Of a DNA stretch of 64,000 nucleotides, positions 23,538-33,163 are shown piece after piece. The stretch covers positions 12,400,164 through 12,464,163 of the forward strand of contig NC_087185.1 in NCBI RefSeq assembly GCF_035594125.1, read 5' to 3'. This stretch comes from Scylla paramamosain. Taxonomy: Eukaryota > Arthropoda > Malacostraca > Decapoda > Portunidae. A program made the position numbers and the translations under genes. The notes beneath the pieces were generated by a model. The model was not told the DNA's origin, did no database searches, and worked only from the letters and a program-made list of their open reading frames with translations. Every line of letters starts with the position of its first letter. Position 1 is the stretch's first letter.

Positions 23538-23908
23538 CAGTGTCCTACTGAAAATGACTCTAGTTTCAAGAGATCAAGTGCCTGCGCAGCCGTATTTTCA
23601 CTGCCAGACGTATGAGACATTTACTCCCAGCCACGGCAACAATTAGGGCAGACTTCAGTCGTCGCCATTCAACAGCAGTGGGGGTGTGTACGCCATTTCA
23701 GTTACACATATTCTCTCTGAAATGACGTACACACCTCCACTGCTGTGTACGTACACAGCAGTGGAGGTGTATTTTCAGTCATTTCAGTCACACATATTCT
23801 CTCTGAAGACGTCATGGATTCGCATGTCGCATAAGTTATTTAATTATAGGTATTGAAAATTTGAAATCTATATGGTCAATAGGTCCTTGATGCTTGACAG
23901 TGAGTAAA
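23538..23908. repeat. Foldback region with 40-bp perfect palindrome
   Basis: A perfect palindrome spans 23731-23770 (arms ACACCTCCACTGCTGTGTAC and its complement). A further partial arm lies at 23671-23693, and a 28-bp direct repeat (CATTTCAGT-ACACATATTCTCT) occurs at about 23695 and 23786. No coding signal. Confidence 0.7.
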
Positions 23909-24838
23909 ACACTCCTACGTTGATGATACCACCCTGCACTTTTCCACGTTTTTTCACAGACGTCCATCCCTTTAGGAAGTAAATAGTTGACGCAGGGAAG
24001 CCACAGAACGCCTGACTTCTGATCTCTAAAATGTTTGATTGGGACAGCAAACTTAGTATTGTTCAATGCCAATCAACTCAAAAGAACCTTCCAGAAAACT
24101 ATCCCCTCTTCTTCAATGACACTCAATTGGCTCCCTCTTCTACACTGAACATCCTCGGTCTGTCCTCTTATAATCTAAACTGGAAATTTCACATCTCATC
24201 TCTAGCTGAAACAGCTTCTATGAAGTTAAGCGTTCTGAGACGTCCCCGCCAGTTTTTCTCACCCCCCCAGATGTTAACTCTATACAAGTGGCTTATCTGT
24301 CCATGTATGGAGTATGCTTCACATGTCTGGGGAGGTTCCACTCATACCTCCTTTACACAGGGTGGAATCAAAAGCTTTTCGTCTCATCAACTTCTCTCCT
24401 CTAACTGAATGTCTTCAGCCTCTTTCTCATCACCGGAACGTTGCATCTCTTGCTATCTTCTACCGGTATTTTCATGTTAATTGTTCTTCTGATCTTGCTA
24501 ACTGCATGCCTCCCCTTCTCACACGGCCTCGCTGCACAAGACTCTTCTTTCTCTCATCCCTGTTCTGTCCACCTCTCTAATGCAATAGTTAACCAGTATT
24601 CCCAATCATTCATCCCCTTCTCTGATAAACTCTGGAACTCCCTTACAGCTTCTGTATTTCCACCTTCCTGTGACTTGAACTTCTTCAAGAGGGAGGTTTC
24701 AAGACACTTATCCTTCAATTTTTAATCACCGCTTCGGACCCTATTTGGGACCGGCATCTCAATGGGCTTATTTTTTTTTTTTTTTTAGATTTTTGTTGAC
24801 CTTGGGCGGTGTCCCTCCTACATAAAAAAAAAAAAAAG
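23909..24838 (+). pseudogene. LINE family B, 3' half
   Basis: Begins in the catalytic box region (tacgttgatgat; YxDD with A changed to V) and proceeds through the thumb (SSTLNILG; KLSVLRRPRQFFSP) and the C-terminal region (FRLINFSPLTECLQPLSHHR; KLWNSLTASVFPPSCDLNFF), ending with the 3' UTR and a poly-A run at 24825-24838. Several frameshifts make it non-coding. It directly abuts an oppositely oriented fragment of the same family. Confidence 0.8.
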
Positions 24839-25928
24839 GTTGAAATAAAGGAAGGAAAGAAGTGGAAGCAAAGTTAATAGAGATATTTTTGGCTAGGTGC
24901 CAAAGTCACGAGGAAAGTTAGATCTTGAAAGATTTTGACACTCTGTTAATGAAGGAGTTTTCTGCTAGTTGAAGAACAGACTTGGCATGGTTCTAGGCAG
25001 AAATATAAAGGGATTCCATTGATGGAAGGCTCAAGTACCTTTTGTGGGCCACCTCTCTATCATGTATAGCACGAGAACAGACTGTAGTAAACCAAGGTTT
25101 GGAAGGTTTAGATCGAGAAACAGAGTGAGGAATGTACGCCTCCATGCCAGACACTATCACCTCTGTTATGCGCTCGGCACACAGAGACGGGTCTCTTACA
25201 CGGAAGCAGTAGTCATTTTAAGAAAAATCAGCAAAATACCTTCTCATGTTCCCCCAACTAGCAGAGACAAAACGCCTGAGGCACCTCCGCTTTGGGGGAT
25301 CCTGAGGAGTGATTGGAGCGATAGGAAAAGATACAGATATGAGGTTGTGATCGGAAGAGCCCAATGGAGAAGAGGTGGTAACAGCATCAGCAGAATGATT
25401 AGAGGTTAGGAAAAGGTCAAGAATGTTGGGTGCGTCTCCTAGACGGTCAGAAATACGAGTAGGATGTTGCAACAATTGCTTTAGATCGTGGAGGATGGCA
25501 AAGTTGAAGGCTAACTCACCAGGATGAAGGGAGAGGAAAACTAAAGCTGATGGTGAACATTGAAGTCTCTAGGAATGAAGATCTCCACAAAAGGAAATAG
25601 AGTCGGAATATGCTCCACTTTCGAATTTAAGTAGTGAAAAAAATTTCTTATGGTCGGAAGAGTTAGTTGAGAGGTAGAAACACAGGTAAATTTAGTTTGA
25701 GAGACTCTGTAGTCGTAGGCAAATGGTGGAAAACTCGGAAGATTCAAGAGCGTGGGCACGAGAGCAGGTTAATTTGTTGCGAACATAAACGCGACATCCA
25801 GGTTTGGATTGAAAATGAGGATAGAGAAAGTAGGAAAGAACAGAAAAGGGGCTACTGTCAGTTGCCGCAGACACCTGGTTTCAGTGAGGAAAAGATGAGG
25901 TTTAGTAAAGGAGAGGGGGTGTTCTAGA
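24839..25928 (-). pseudogene. LINE family B, endonuclease part, inverted
   Basis: Minus-strand endonuclease of the same LINE. The frame 25759-25541 carries the metal-binding motif as PRDFNVHHQ (normally GDFNxHH). The frame 25475-25218 has [11 protein letters not shown] and the catalytic [11 protein letters not shown], then the linker ending YFADF. Sequence 24839-25217 matches the linker to RT at 60019-60115 in reverse. The apurinic-type endonuclease nicks target DNA for target-primed reverse transcription. Frames are broken. Confidence 0.75.
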
Positions 25929-26116
25929 AATTGAAAATTGTATCAGATTGTATCACAATGGTATTCCCGTAACTGCGCTCTGGGATAGTGGATCAGACAT
26001 TAGTCATTACTCACTCAATGGCAAGAAAGTTACGATTAACATGAAAGAACATTCAGATGACCATAATCAAAGTAGGGAATGTGGTGAAGACATGTATTAG
26101 CAAGGAGCATCTTCCT
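25929..26116 (+). pseudogene. Protease-like retroelement scrap (tentative)
   Basis: One frame reads HNGIPVTALWDSGSDISHYS, which resembles the D-S-G active site of retroelement aspartic proteases. It is under 60 codons with no other domain. Confidence 0.3.
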
Positions 26117-26419
26117 ACTGGGAACAACCTTCTCTTGGTGGGAGGGCTTGCGTTTCTTTATGATCTGGCGAGCGAAGCTAGAGGGGGCTTCGGCCCCTGC
26201 TCCTCCCTACTTATGGGAGAGGAACCCCCATGCTAGCAAGATCGCCAGTGAGAGACCAGACTAAATGGTTCCCAGAGTTAGGCTGCCAGTACGGGTCAAC
26301 GGTGCCATTCACCAGAGTGGCCACCTTTTGAGGTCATCCTGTGTTGAATGGTTGGGTGTCTGGGCTGGGATGCTTTGTGGGGGTAGGTCTTAGCTCCGTA
26401 GTGAACGAATTTTCGAATC

Positions 26420-27418
26420 ATGAGGGACCACTTTTTGAAACGAGTGGCCTCCATGGGGACGAGGTACCCCGTTCACGGCGGCCAGCGATTGCTCCCTTCG
26501 TTGTCCCAGTAGGCGGTCACCCTTGGTGCCTGGAGCCAATTTATTTTTATAGTATCCATATGGATAAAAATTGCTCTGGTCCTCGAGGGGCGATTGACCA
26601 AGCCCTCGAGACGTTATCCTCTGTCGTGATCGTGTTGTACTGGCGGGAACTCGTACTCCCTCTGTTATTGTTTCCCAAGGCGAAAGACGCCTTGGGTCAG
26701 TTGTTGAGTCCTGTCTTGACACTCTCACGATCATTAATGTCTATGCCTCCATGTCATACCATGCTATTCACTCAGTTCTCAAGCCTTTCGGAACAGTTCT
26801 CCATATCAGTCTCAAATATAATGGTGATTGTCTCTTATCGGTGTTATGTGACATTTACAATCAGACGTTGCTGCCGATGCTGTTCTTGAGGTAATAAATT
26901 CTCTGCGTCTTGGAGAGAACAACTTAAATACTAATGTCATTCGATCAAGCAATGTAGCTGACAGCGAGAATGATTATTGTTCTAATGTCTTTAATGATGC
27001 AGAAGAGCGAGCTCCCAAAGTTCGCCATCTACCTTCACCTTACTGGTTTGTAGCATATTATAGGTAAGGTCGAGGAAACTTTATTCATGTTGCCAAGTAT
27101 CTAGAAAACGAGATTAGAGTATTCCCTACAAATAACATCAAGAAATATGGTAAAGGTACCTTGATCCGAGCTAAAGATTTAACACAGGCGATGGTACTCC
27201 TCCATCTACCATGCCCTTCTGATGGAGTCTTTGAATCTATCAAGTCACACCGAACATTCAGTTACTATAAAGGAAATATTTACAACCAGAACCTGTACGA
27301 ACTCTCAGAAGGTGACATCCTTCAGTTATGTCTAGATAATATTCAACGAGTGGCCAAGATTACAGTCAATGGTAATATGATAATGCTCACATTTTTTTTT
27401 TTTTTCCTGACCGTGTCG

Positions 27419-27495
<77 letters not shown>

Positions 27496-28540
27496 AAAAC
27501 CTTTCATCGATCGCCCATTGCAATATTACCGGTGTTACGAGTTCGGTCATGGGAACAACTGCACAAGTCTTCCCCGGTGTGGTCACTTCTCTGCCTTTGA
27601 CTCCCGTCATACTCCTGAATGCGAATCAGACCGACCCCTATTGTTTTTTTTTTTTTTTTTCTACAGAGAAGTTCATCCACTACGCTCTCGACAATGTAAG
27701 AGGTATCGTCTTCAGCAGGGCATCCTTTGACTGCCTAATTCTCAGTTCATTAGTCTTGGTAGTGCCAGACGGGAAGATCTTTTTTGACAGAAAGATGGTG
27801 GGGGCAAATACATATGCCTCCTCCCTCCACTCTAGTTCCTCTGCCTCTAGCACACGTAATAAGGCTGCAACACTTTCCCGCCTTTCTCAACCATCAAATG
27901 TTTTTTTTTTTTTTTTTTTTCCAGTTTCTGTGAGAATGTTGCTCCTTCATTTAGTCTGCAACAGGTTTTCTGTTTTGAAAAGTGTCACCGCCTCTGCATC
28001 TTTAAGCAAGCCGTCCACTACATCTTCAGCAAAGCCCTTCATTGCATCTTTACCAGGTTTGTGGTTGGATTCCCAACCACAAACGACTTCCAAGACTTTT
28101 AAACCGCCACAGCAACATACTAACAATTCTCCCACGCTTCCTCCTCACTCCTAACAGAAACGTTCCCGGAGGTCTCCTAAGCCCCTAAACCTAAACTCAA
28201 TGGGCGTCCTCCCTAGTAAAAATCCCTGTGAAAGCATCGGATGTCCCTGAGCCAGACATAATCAATCAAAGAGATGGATATAGAGGGTTTCTCTGCCCGT
28301 CATCCAAGTAAGTCCCCCTCCAAGAGCGATACCAATACGTCTTTGTCGAGGAATCGTCCTCCTCTGGTCTCTTCAGGAGTTTTGGAGACTCGTGTGCCCG
28401 TAGCTATTCCCACATCAGCTACACAACCTCAGGTTTCTGCGCCTACAAGTAATGTAGGATCAGATAAGCCTCGCCGGCCTAGTAAATTAACTAGTCAGGT
28501 TGGCAAAGGGAAGTTTGTGGCTTCTCTGAAAACCCCCTAA
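26420..28540 (+). pseudogene. Jockey-type LINE ORF1 (gag-like), copy B
   Basis: Begins MRDHFLKRVASMGTRYPVHG at 26420. Successive frames carry an RRM-like segment counterpart to copy A (about 26730-27050), then AKDLTQAMVLLHLPCPSDGV with GDILQLCLDNIQRVAKI. Zinc-knuckle remnants (CYEFGHGNNC; RCGHFSAFDSRHTPEC) lie at about 27535-27615. A serine/proline-rich C-terminal tail follows (about 27780-28540). The coding region is invaded by T-runs (27392-27405, 27644-27660, 27901-27920) and a (CT)n tract (27421-27492), each next to a frame change. ORF1 would coat the element RNA; this one is dead. Confidence 0.7.
27421..27492. repeat. (CT)n microsatellite within ORF1
   Basis: Pure CT between the RRM-like and zinc-knuckle coding segments. 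Confidence 0.95.
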
Positions 28541-28555
28541 AAATAGTAAAATTCA

Positions 28556-28881
28556 AGATCCTGCAGTGAAATTGTCGCAGGTTTTCATCTTTAAATTTTC
28601 ACCTCTTTCATTTGTTTGCAGGCGACAATGCTCGGAGAATCAACTCACTTTCGTCTTCCCGGTTATCGTGCTTTCTTCTCCACTCCATTTCCTGGTCAGG
28701 GCCACCATTGTGGCACTGACATCTTTATTCACAATGGTATTCTTTTTATCCACCTGCAAGTTCACTCGCCGATGCAGGTTGTTGCTCTTAAGATTTTTAT
28801 AAACCGTCTTTATTCATTGTGCAGTCTGTATCTGCTTCTCACTGTTCCTATCTTGAGAAATGAAATTGATTATCTCTTAAA
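28556..28881 (+). pseudogene. Jockey-type ORF2 endonuclease, first part
   Basis: Encodes the N-terminal endonuclease region: HFRLPGYRAFFSTPFPGQGH, GTDIFIHNG and MQVVALKIFINRLYSLCSLY, the G-x-A-I-x-V and C-S-x-Y-L segments of Jockey endonucleases. It is interrupted at 28881 by the piggyBac block and resumes at 36069. Confidence 0.75.
28763..28881 (+). repeat. 119-bp direct repeat, left copy
   Basis: Identical over 119 bp to 35950-36068. It flanks the inserted block 28882-35949. Both copies are Jockey endonuclease sequence, and a TTAA lies at 28877-28880. Confidence 0.95.
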
Positions 28882-28891
28882 ACCCGTAAAC

Positions 28892-29445
28892 ACATGGTTT
28901 GTCCCCGATCGAGAACGAAAAAGTAGGGTTCACTTTACTGCTTACTATGCCTTTATTTTTTAAGGTATAAGTGTCGTTAAGGTCTTATTTTGAAGGGAAG
29001 ATGTTGCTCTTTCTGCAACAATAAAAAAATTTTCTCGGTAACTCTGATAAAATCTATTAAATTTGAACCAAAATTTTCAAAAATTGAAAAAAAATAACTT
29101 AAGAGAACACTGGCCATTTTGTTCCTATGGCATTATTATGGTGTTTTGTTATGGATATTGATAGAGCTATACCTGCTGAATCCAATGGTGGTCTTACTTT
29201 TATTCTAGGCCTAATACTTTAGAAGTTGTGAGCATTTTAATAGGAAAATAAAAAAAAACAGTTTTATCTATATCCTTTTATTCAAAATAAAGTTTTTAGT
29301 GTTTTTATGATGTAAATAAATAGACATGTTTATGCTGAATCCAATGGTGGTCTTATTTTTTTTCTAGACCCAACTGTTCAAAAGTTACAATCATTTATGT
29401 TTTTTTCCAAAACCCCGATCCCTCCCCCAACCCCTCCCCTTTCCC
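28892..29445. other. 3' flank of first piggyBac transposase
   Basis: AT-rich non-coding DNA with a 20-bp direct repeat (AATCCAATGGTGGTCTTA) at about 29179 and 29339, each followed by a 'tctag' context. No other signal. Confidence 0.5.
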
Positions 29446-31386
29446 CTACTGTTGACCCTCTGACAACCTGGAAGATTTCCTTTTGCTAGGTTGCTGTGAT
29501 GCAGGTTCTGCTGCAGATCCAGGTTCAGTTGGAGGTTCTGGTTTGGGCATTTTCCGCTTAGCTGCCCGTCTGGGAAGAATGCGGCGAGATGCAGGCTCAT
29601 CAGCGTCCGATGATGATGATGTTGATTCTTGAGGTGGAGGCACCACTGCGAGCTGCTTTGTGTTGTCAGGATGTCGATGCTTCATCTGCCGATGGTATTC
29701 ACTGAAGCATATCCTGCCAGGTCTCATGCACAGGCACACATTGCATTGTTGGCGATAGAAGATGGACTTTTTCTTGCAGCCTGGCATTTGACAACGGTGT
29801 GGTGGCCGTCTTGGCTCCCGTCCTGCTGCAGCCGCCCTCTGAGCTTCAAGAGGCAACGGAGGATATGATGCTGGTAGGTGCCCTAGGCTGACTGGGGCCG
29901 TGTGCAATACAGCAGGAACGTTGGGTGGAGGGCGTGTGTCACACAGCATGTGTGTCGTGAGCATGATGTTCCCCAGCGCTTCACGGAATGCGAAATGGGG
30001 GCTCCTTGGCATCTTGCGGTTGCGGTCCTCACACACCATGCGGAAGATTATGTACCCATTAGTGGCTGCTGTGCTCACTAGGTACATCGCAAGCTTCTTC
30101 CACATCTTCCGGGTGGCACGGCATGGGCTGTACTTTGACTCCAGGTAGTCGTTCAGGTCCACCCCTCCCATGTTCTTATTATAGAGCGGAACCATTGCTG
30201 GCTTCATTTTCTTCACACGACCGCGCTGGCTGTCACATTCAATCAGGTCAGCAGTCTCCTCGGTTGATAACATGAAGACATCCTTTGCATCCCTCCACCG
30301 CATTGCAACCAAATTGTTATCTCCATGTGTGGCGATGTAGCTGTGGACTTCCCCCTTCTTGGACTTGCCTTTGGCGCACTTGAGCTCAGGAGGGAACTGA
30401 TGACGATTTGACATGCAGGTCCCTGTTCCGTCGAAACCATCAACAGTTCGCAAGTGCCAGAAGAGGTCGGGTGAGGTGTAAAACCTGTCCGTAAACACAG
30501 CGTATCCTTCATGCTTATTGTAGGGTGACTCGTCAAGCAGTGTAAGGACAACCTCATCCACAGTGCGGGAGGTTGTGTCGTGCAGTATAATGTTGGACAA
30601 GTATCCCGTACTTGTCTCCACAAGTTTGTATGACTTGATGTGATACTTGTGGGGCTTGTTTGGATTATACTGCCGCATGCTGTGGTTACCCTTCCACCCC
30701 ATGCTTCCCTCATCGACAGATAGTTGACGAGTTTTGGCCTTGTATACGGTGAGGCATCTGTCTTTCAGCGTGTGGAGTAGTGGAGCTATACGGCCTGTTT
30801 TGTAAGCAATTGTGTCCTTTGGTGGAAGTGTCGAATTGTCTACAAGGTGAAAGTTGCTGTGGATATGGTTGAAGCGTGAGTATGTCATGCATGATGAGAT
30901 GATGTCATTTCTGAATGTAGAGTCGCGTTTCCATGGTGTTCTGAGGCTGTGTGGGGGGTTTAGGCCGAGCAGTATTATGATGCCGATGTATGTGCGAGCC
31001 TCTGCGGGTGTTATGTCAGGTTTCACAGCAGCTTTCCTCTTCTGCCTGTAATACCTGTTGCTCTCTGTAGCGATGGTACCCCAGATGTCACCAGGCAAGA
31101 ACAGCATCAGAGCTGCCAGTTCGTCGAATTCGTCAGGGATGTCCACTTGAATTCCTGGATTTGTGGGTTTGAAATCCATTGGACAAACATGGTGCTGCCC
31201 TTCCATCTTCTTCCATGGGATCCTAGGCCTCTTGGCCAAAGGCTGGACGAGTTTCCGTGTGTGACCTAAACCACCACCTCCTGTCTCCGATGGAATGTCA
31301 GTCCGTTTTTTGGCACGTGGGTGAGCTGATAATGGCCCAAAGTCATATTCGTCATCATCGTCGTCACTGGAGAAGGGCACACCCAA
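29446..31386 (-). CDS. piggyBac-type transposase 1 (DDE_Tnp_1_7 core and Cys-rich tail)
   Basis: A 646-residue open frame. An acidic patch (DDDDDEYD) comes first, then the helical piggyBac region (LAALMLFLPGDIWG; EARTYIGIIILLGLNPP). The RNase-H-like core follows with the four expected acidic residues: SVDEGSMGWKG (about residue 225), FTDRFYTSPDL (about 300) and MGGVDLNDYL (about 409 and 412). The C-terminus has a cysteine/histidine-rich zinc domain (CQMPGCKKKS ... QQCNVCLCMRPGRICFSEYH) and a basic, serine/proline-rich extension (KRKSSRL). Such proteins cut and paste TTAA-flanked DNA. All catalytic residues are present, but the real N-terminus is frameshifted upstream (31387-31962), so the intact protein would need that repaired. 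A domesticated gene is an alternative. Confidence 0.88.
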   Translation of the reverse strand: MGVPFSSDDDDDEYDFGPLSAHPRAKKRTDIPSETGGGGLGHTRKLVQPLAKRPRIPWKKMEGQHHVCPMDFKPTNPGIQVDIPDEFDELAALMLFLPGDIWGTIATESNRYYRQKRKAAVKPDITPAEARTYIGIIILLGLNPPHSLRTPWKRDSTFRNDIISSCMTYSRFNHIHSNFHLVDNSTLPPKDTIAYKTGRIAPLLHTLKDRCLTVYKAKTRQLSVDEGSMGWKGNHSMRQYNPNKPHKYHIKSYKLVETSTGYLSNIILHDTTSRTVDEVVLTLLDESPYNKHEGYAVFTDRFYTSPDLFWHLRTVDGFDGTGTCMSNRHQFPPELKCAKGKSKKGEVHSYIATHGDNNLVAMRWRDAKDVFMLSTEETADLIECDSQRGRVKKMKPAMVPLYNKNMGGVDLNDYLESKYSPCRATRKMWKKLAMYLVSTAATNGYIIFRMVCEDRNRKMPRSPHFAFREALGNIMLTTHMLCDTRPPPNVPAVLHTAPVSLGHLPASYPPLPLEAQRAAAAGREPRRPPHRCQMPGCKKKSIFYRQQCNVCLCMRPGRICFSEYHRQMKHRHPDNTKQLAVVPPPQESTSSSSDADEPASRRILPRRAAKRKMPKPEPPTEPGSAAEPASQQPSKRKSSRLSEGQQ

Positions 31387-31962
31387 TGGTGGATCACATG
31401 GCGAAGTAAGCGGTGGAGCAGAGGCAGATGGCAGAGCAGCAGATGGTGATGGTGAGGCAGAGGTGGCAGAGCAGCAGATGGTGATGGTGAGGCAGGTGGC
31501 TGAGCAGCAGATGGTGATGGTGAGGCAGGTGGCAGAGCAGCAGATGGTGATGGTGAGGCAGGTGGCAGAGCAGCAGATGGTGATGGTGAGGCAGGTGGCA
31601 GAGCAGCAGATGGTGATGGTGAGGCAGGTGGCGGAGCAGTGGATAGGAGCTCGGTAAACGTGGAAGGCGGTGAAGCAGAGGCAGGTGGCAGAGCAGCAGA
31701 AGGGCTCTCTTCATTCTCTTGCCTAGGCCGGACAATAAATGCTCGGAGGAGCCCTGACACCATGGAGTCCTCTTCCACGGACTCTTGAATGTTATCTTCA
31801 ACAGGCCTCTCCTCTGCGATGATGTCCTCCTGGTCCTTCATCCACGCCTCCTCCACGCCCTCCGGCAGTTCGTCGCTGAACTCGCTATCACTCTCATGGA
31901 CCATGTTACTCTCATGGACCATGTTCCTGATTTCCCACGACTTTAACTTCCTGAACTTAGGC
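31387..31962 (-). pseudogene. piggyBac transposase 1, N-terminal region, frameshifted
   Basis: Starts MPKFRKLKSWEIRNMVHESN at 31962, followed by an acidic region (DEFSDEL-like; EEAWMKDQEDIIAEE) typical of piggyBac N-termini. Then comes a proline/serine array of about five PASPSPSAALP units encoded by a 33-bp tandem repeat (31450-31630). The array contains one unit with two extra bases (GAGGCAGAGGTGG instead of GAGGCAGGTGG, about 31456), which throws it out of frame with the catalytic part at 31386. It belongs to the same gene. Confidence 0.7.
31450..31630. repeat. 33-bp coding minisatellite
   Basis: About 5.5 tandem copies of GTGAGGCAGGTGGCAGAGCAG-type units inside the transposase N-terminus, each specifying 11 residues on the minus strand. 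Confidence 0.9.
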
Positions 31963-31985
31963 ATTGTAACATCAGATAAGGTCAC

Positions 31986-32180
31986 ACACAGTACAATATT
32001 TCACTTTCTTTGAAAAAATTAGTAGTTTCACTTTTCACTAGTTTATAGAATTATTTCACTGCTGTTTATACTTGTCCTTTTATTTCGAATAATTCACAAT
32101 CTGCAAAGGAGAAAAATATACAAAGGCTAGTATATGGTATGATAAAGAAGCATAATACATGAAACAATCATAAAAAAAAT
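31986..32180. other. 5' flank of piggyBac transposase 1
   Basis: AT-rich, no coding signal; likely promoter/5' UTR of the minus-strand gene. Confidence 0.35.
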
Positions 32181-32393
32181 ATAATAGTAATAATAATAAT
32201 AAAAGTAATATTAACAATAATAATAATAATAACAATAATAATAATAGTAATAATAGTAATGGTAATAATAATAATAATCATAATAAAGAAGCATAATACA
32301 TGAAACAATCATAAAAAATTATAATAGTAATAATAATTATAATTATAATTAATAATAATAATAGTAGTAATAATAATAATAATAATAGTAACA

Positions 32394-32482
<89 letters not shown>

Positions 32483-32500
32483 AATAATAATAATAATAAC
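32181..32500. repeat. Imperfect (TAA)n and (TGA)n tract
   Basis: TAA-rich repeats with a 57-bp internal duplication (AAGAAGCATAATACATGAAAC at 32146 and 32285), then a (GAT)n block at 32433-32480. Confidence 0.95.
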
Positions 32501-32505
32501 AAGTT

Positions 32506-32690
32506 ACACTGTCCCCATTCGGGGACAGAAGCGCACGTACCCAAACACCTGTACTGTCCACTACCGGGTACACACAATGTGCAGGGAGGCCGCAGCTTGG
32601 CTACTGGACCCGATCGGGAACACTCAGTGCGCGCACCCACACCCTCCCTGTCCACAACCGGGACCAGACTGAGTGTTTGAGGTCCGGTAA
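32506..32690. promoter_or_regulatory. Cluster of piggyBac subterminal motifs
   Basis: Four related blocks: CTGTCCCCATTCGGGGACAG (32508, hairpin), CTGTCCACTACCGGGTAC (about 32552), GGACCCGATCGGGAAC (about 32605) and CTGTCCACAACCGGGACC (about 32651). The outer block ends carry the same motif (28900 and 35917). They look like repeated transposase-binding ends and probably mark the junction of two elements. Confidence 0.55.
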
Positions 32691-32729
32691 AATTCAAAGC
32701 CTCCTCTCTCTTCACTGGTACCTCCAATC

Positions 32730-32796
32730 CAGGGTTGCCGTATACCACCAGATAGAGCTCGTCGAGACGCATATTTTGGTATATGGCAACCCTGGC
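32730..32796. repeat. 67-bp hairpin
   Basis: Arms of 19 bp (CCAGGGTTGCCGTATACCA and its complement with one mismatch) around a 29-bp loop, between the two transposase genes. Confidence 0.8.
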
Positions 32797-33163
32797 TTTG
32801 CTGATGCGCCACACTTAAACATATCCCTTTAAGGACCAAATTTATATCTACGTGTAGGAAAAATTTGATAATGAGTAAAATCAATTGATTGTATCGAACT
32901 TTATTGAAAGTAAACCTTAAGTTTCTACAAAACACATTTCTATAATATATTAATGTATTGGTTAAAAAATGGACCATTGGTCATTTTGACCTTGGAAAAC
33001 CAATTTATTTCAGAAATGAATTTTTACATTGTTGTGCCTCTATAATCCTTATAAAATAACAAAACTTTCCTACAGATAACTTGTAATCAATAGACAATAC
33101 AGTATACAATACACAGCCATTTAGAATTGATGTTTTGATTGTGTTTTTCTTTACAGAAAGTAC
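32797..33163. other. Spacer 3' of piggyBac transposase 2
   Basis: AT-rich, non-coding as far as I can see. Contains candidate AATAAA-type signals for the minus-strand gene. Confidence 0.4.

Noticed and set aside
26341..26889. 182-codon frame from 26341
   Set aside because: Runs through the LINE 5' UTR in a different frame from the ORF1 start at 26420, and lacks ORF1 homology.
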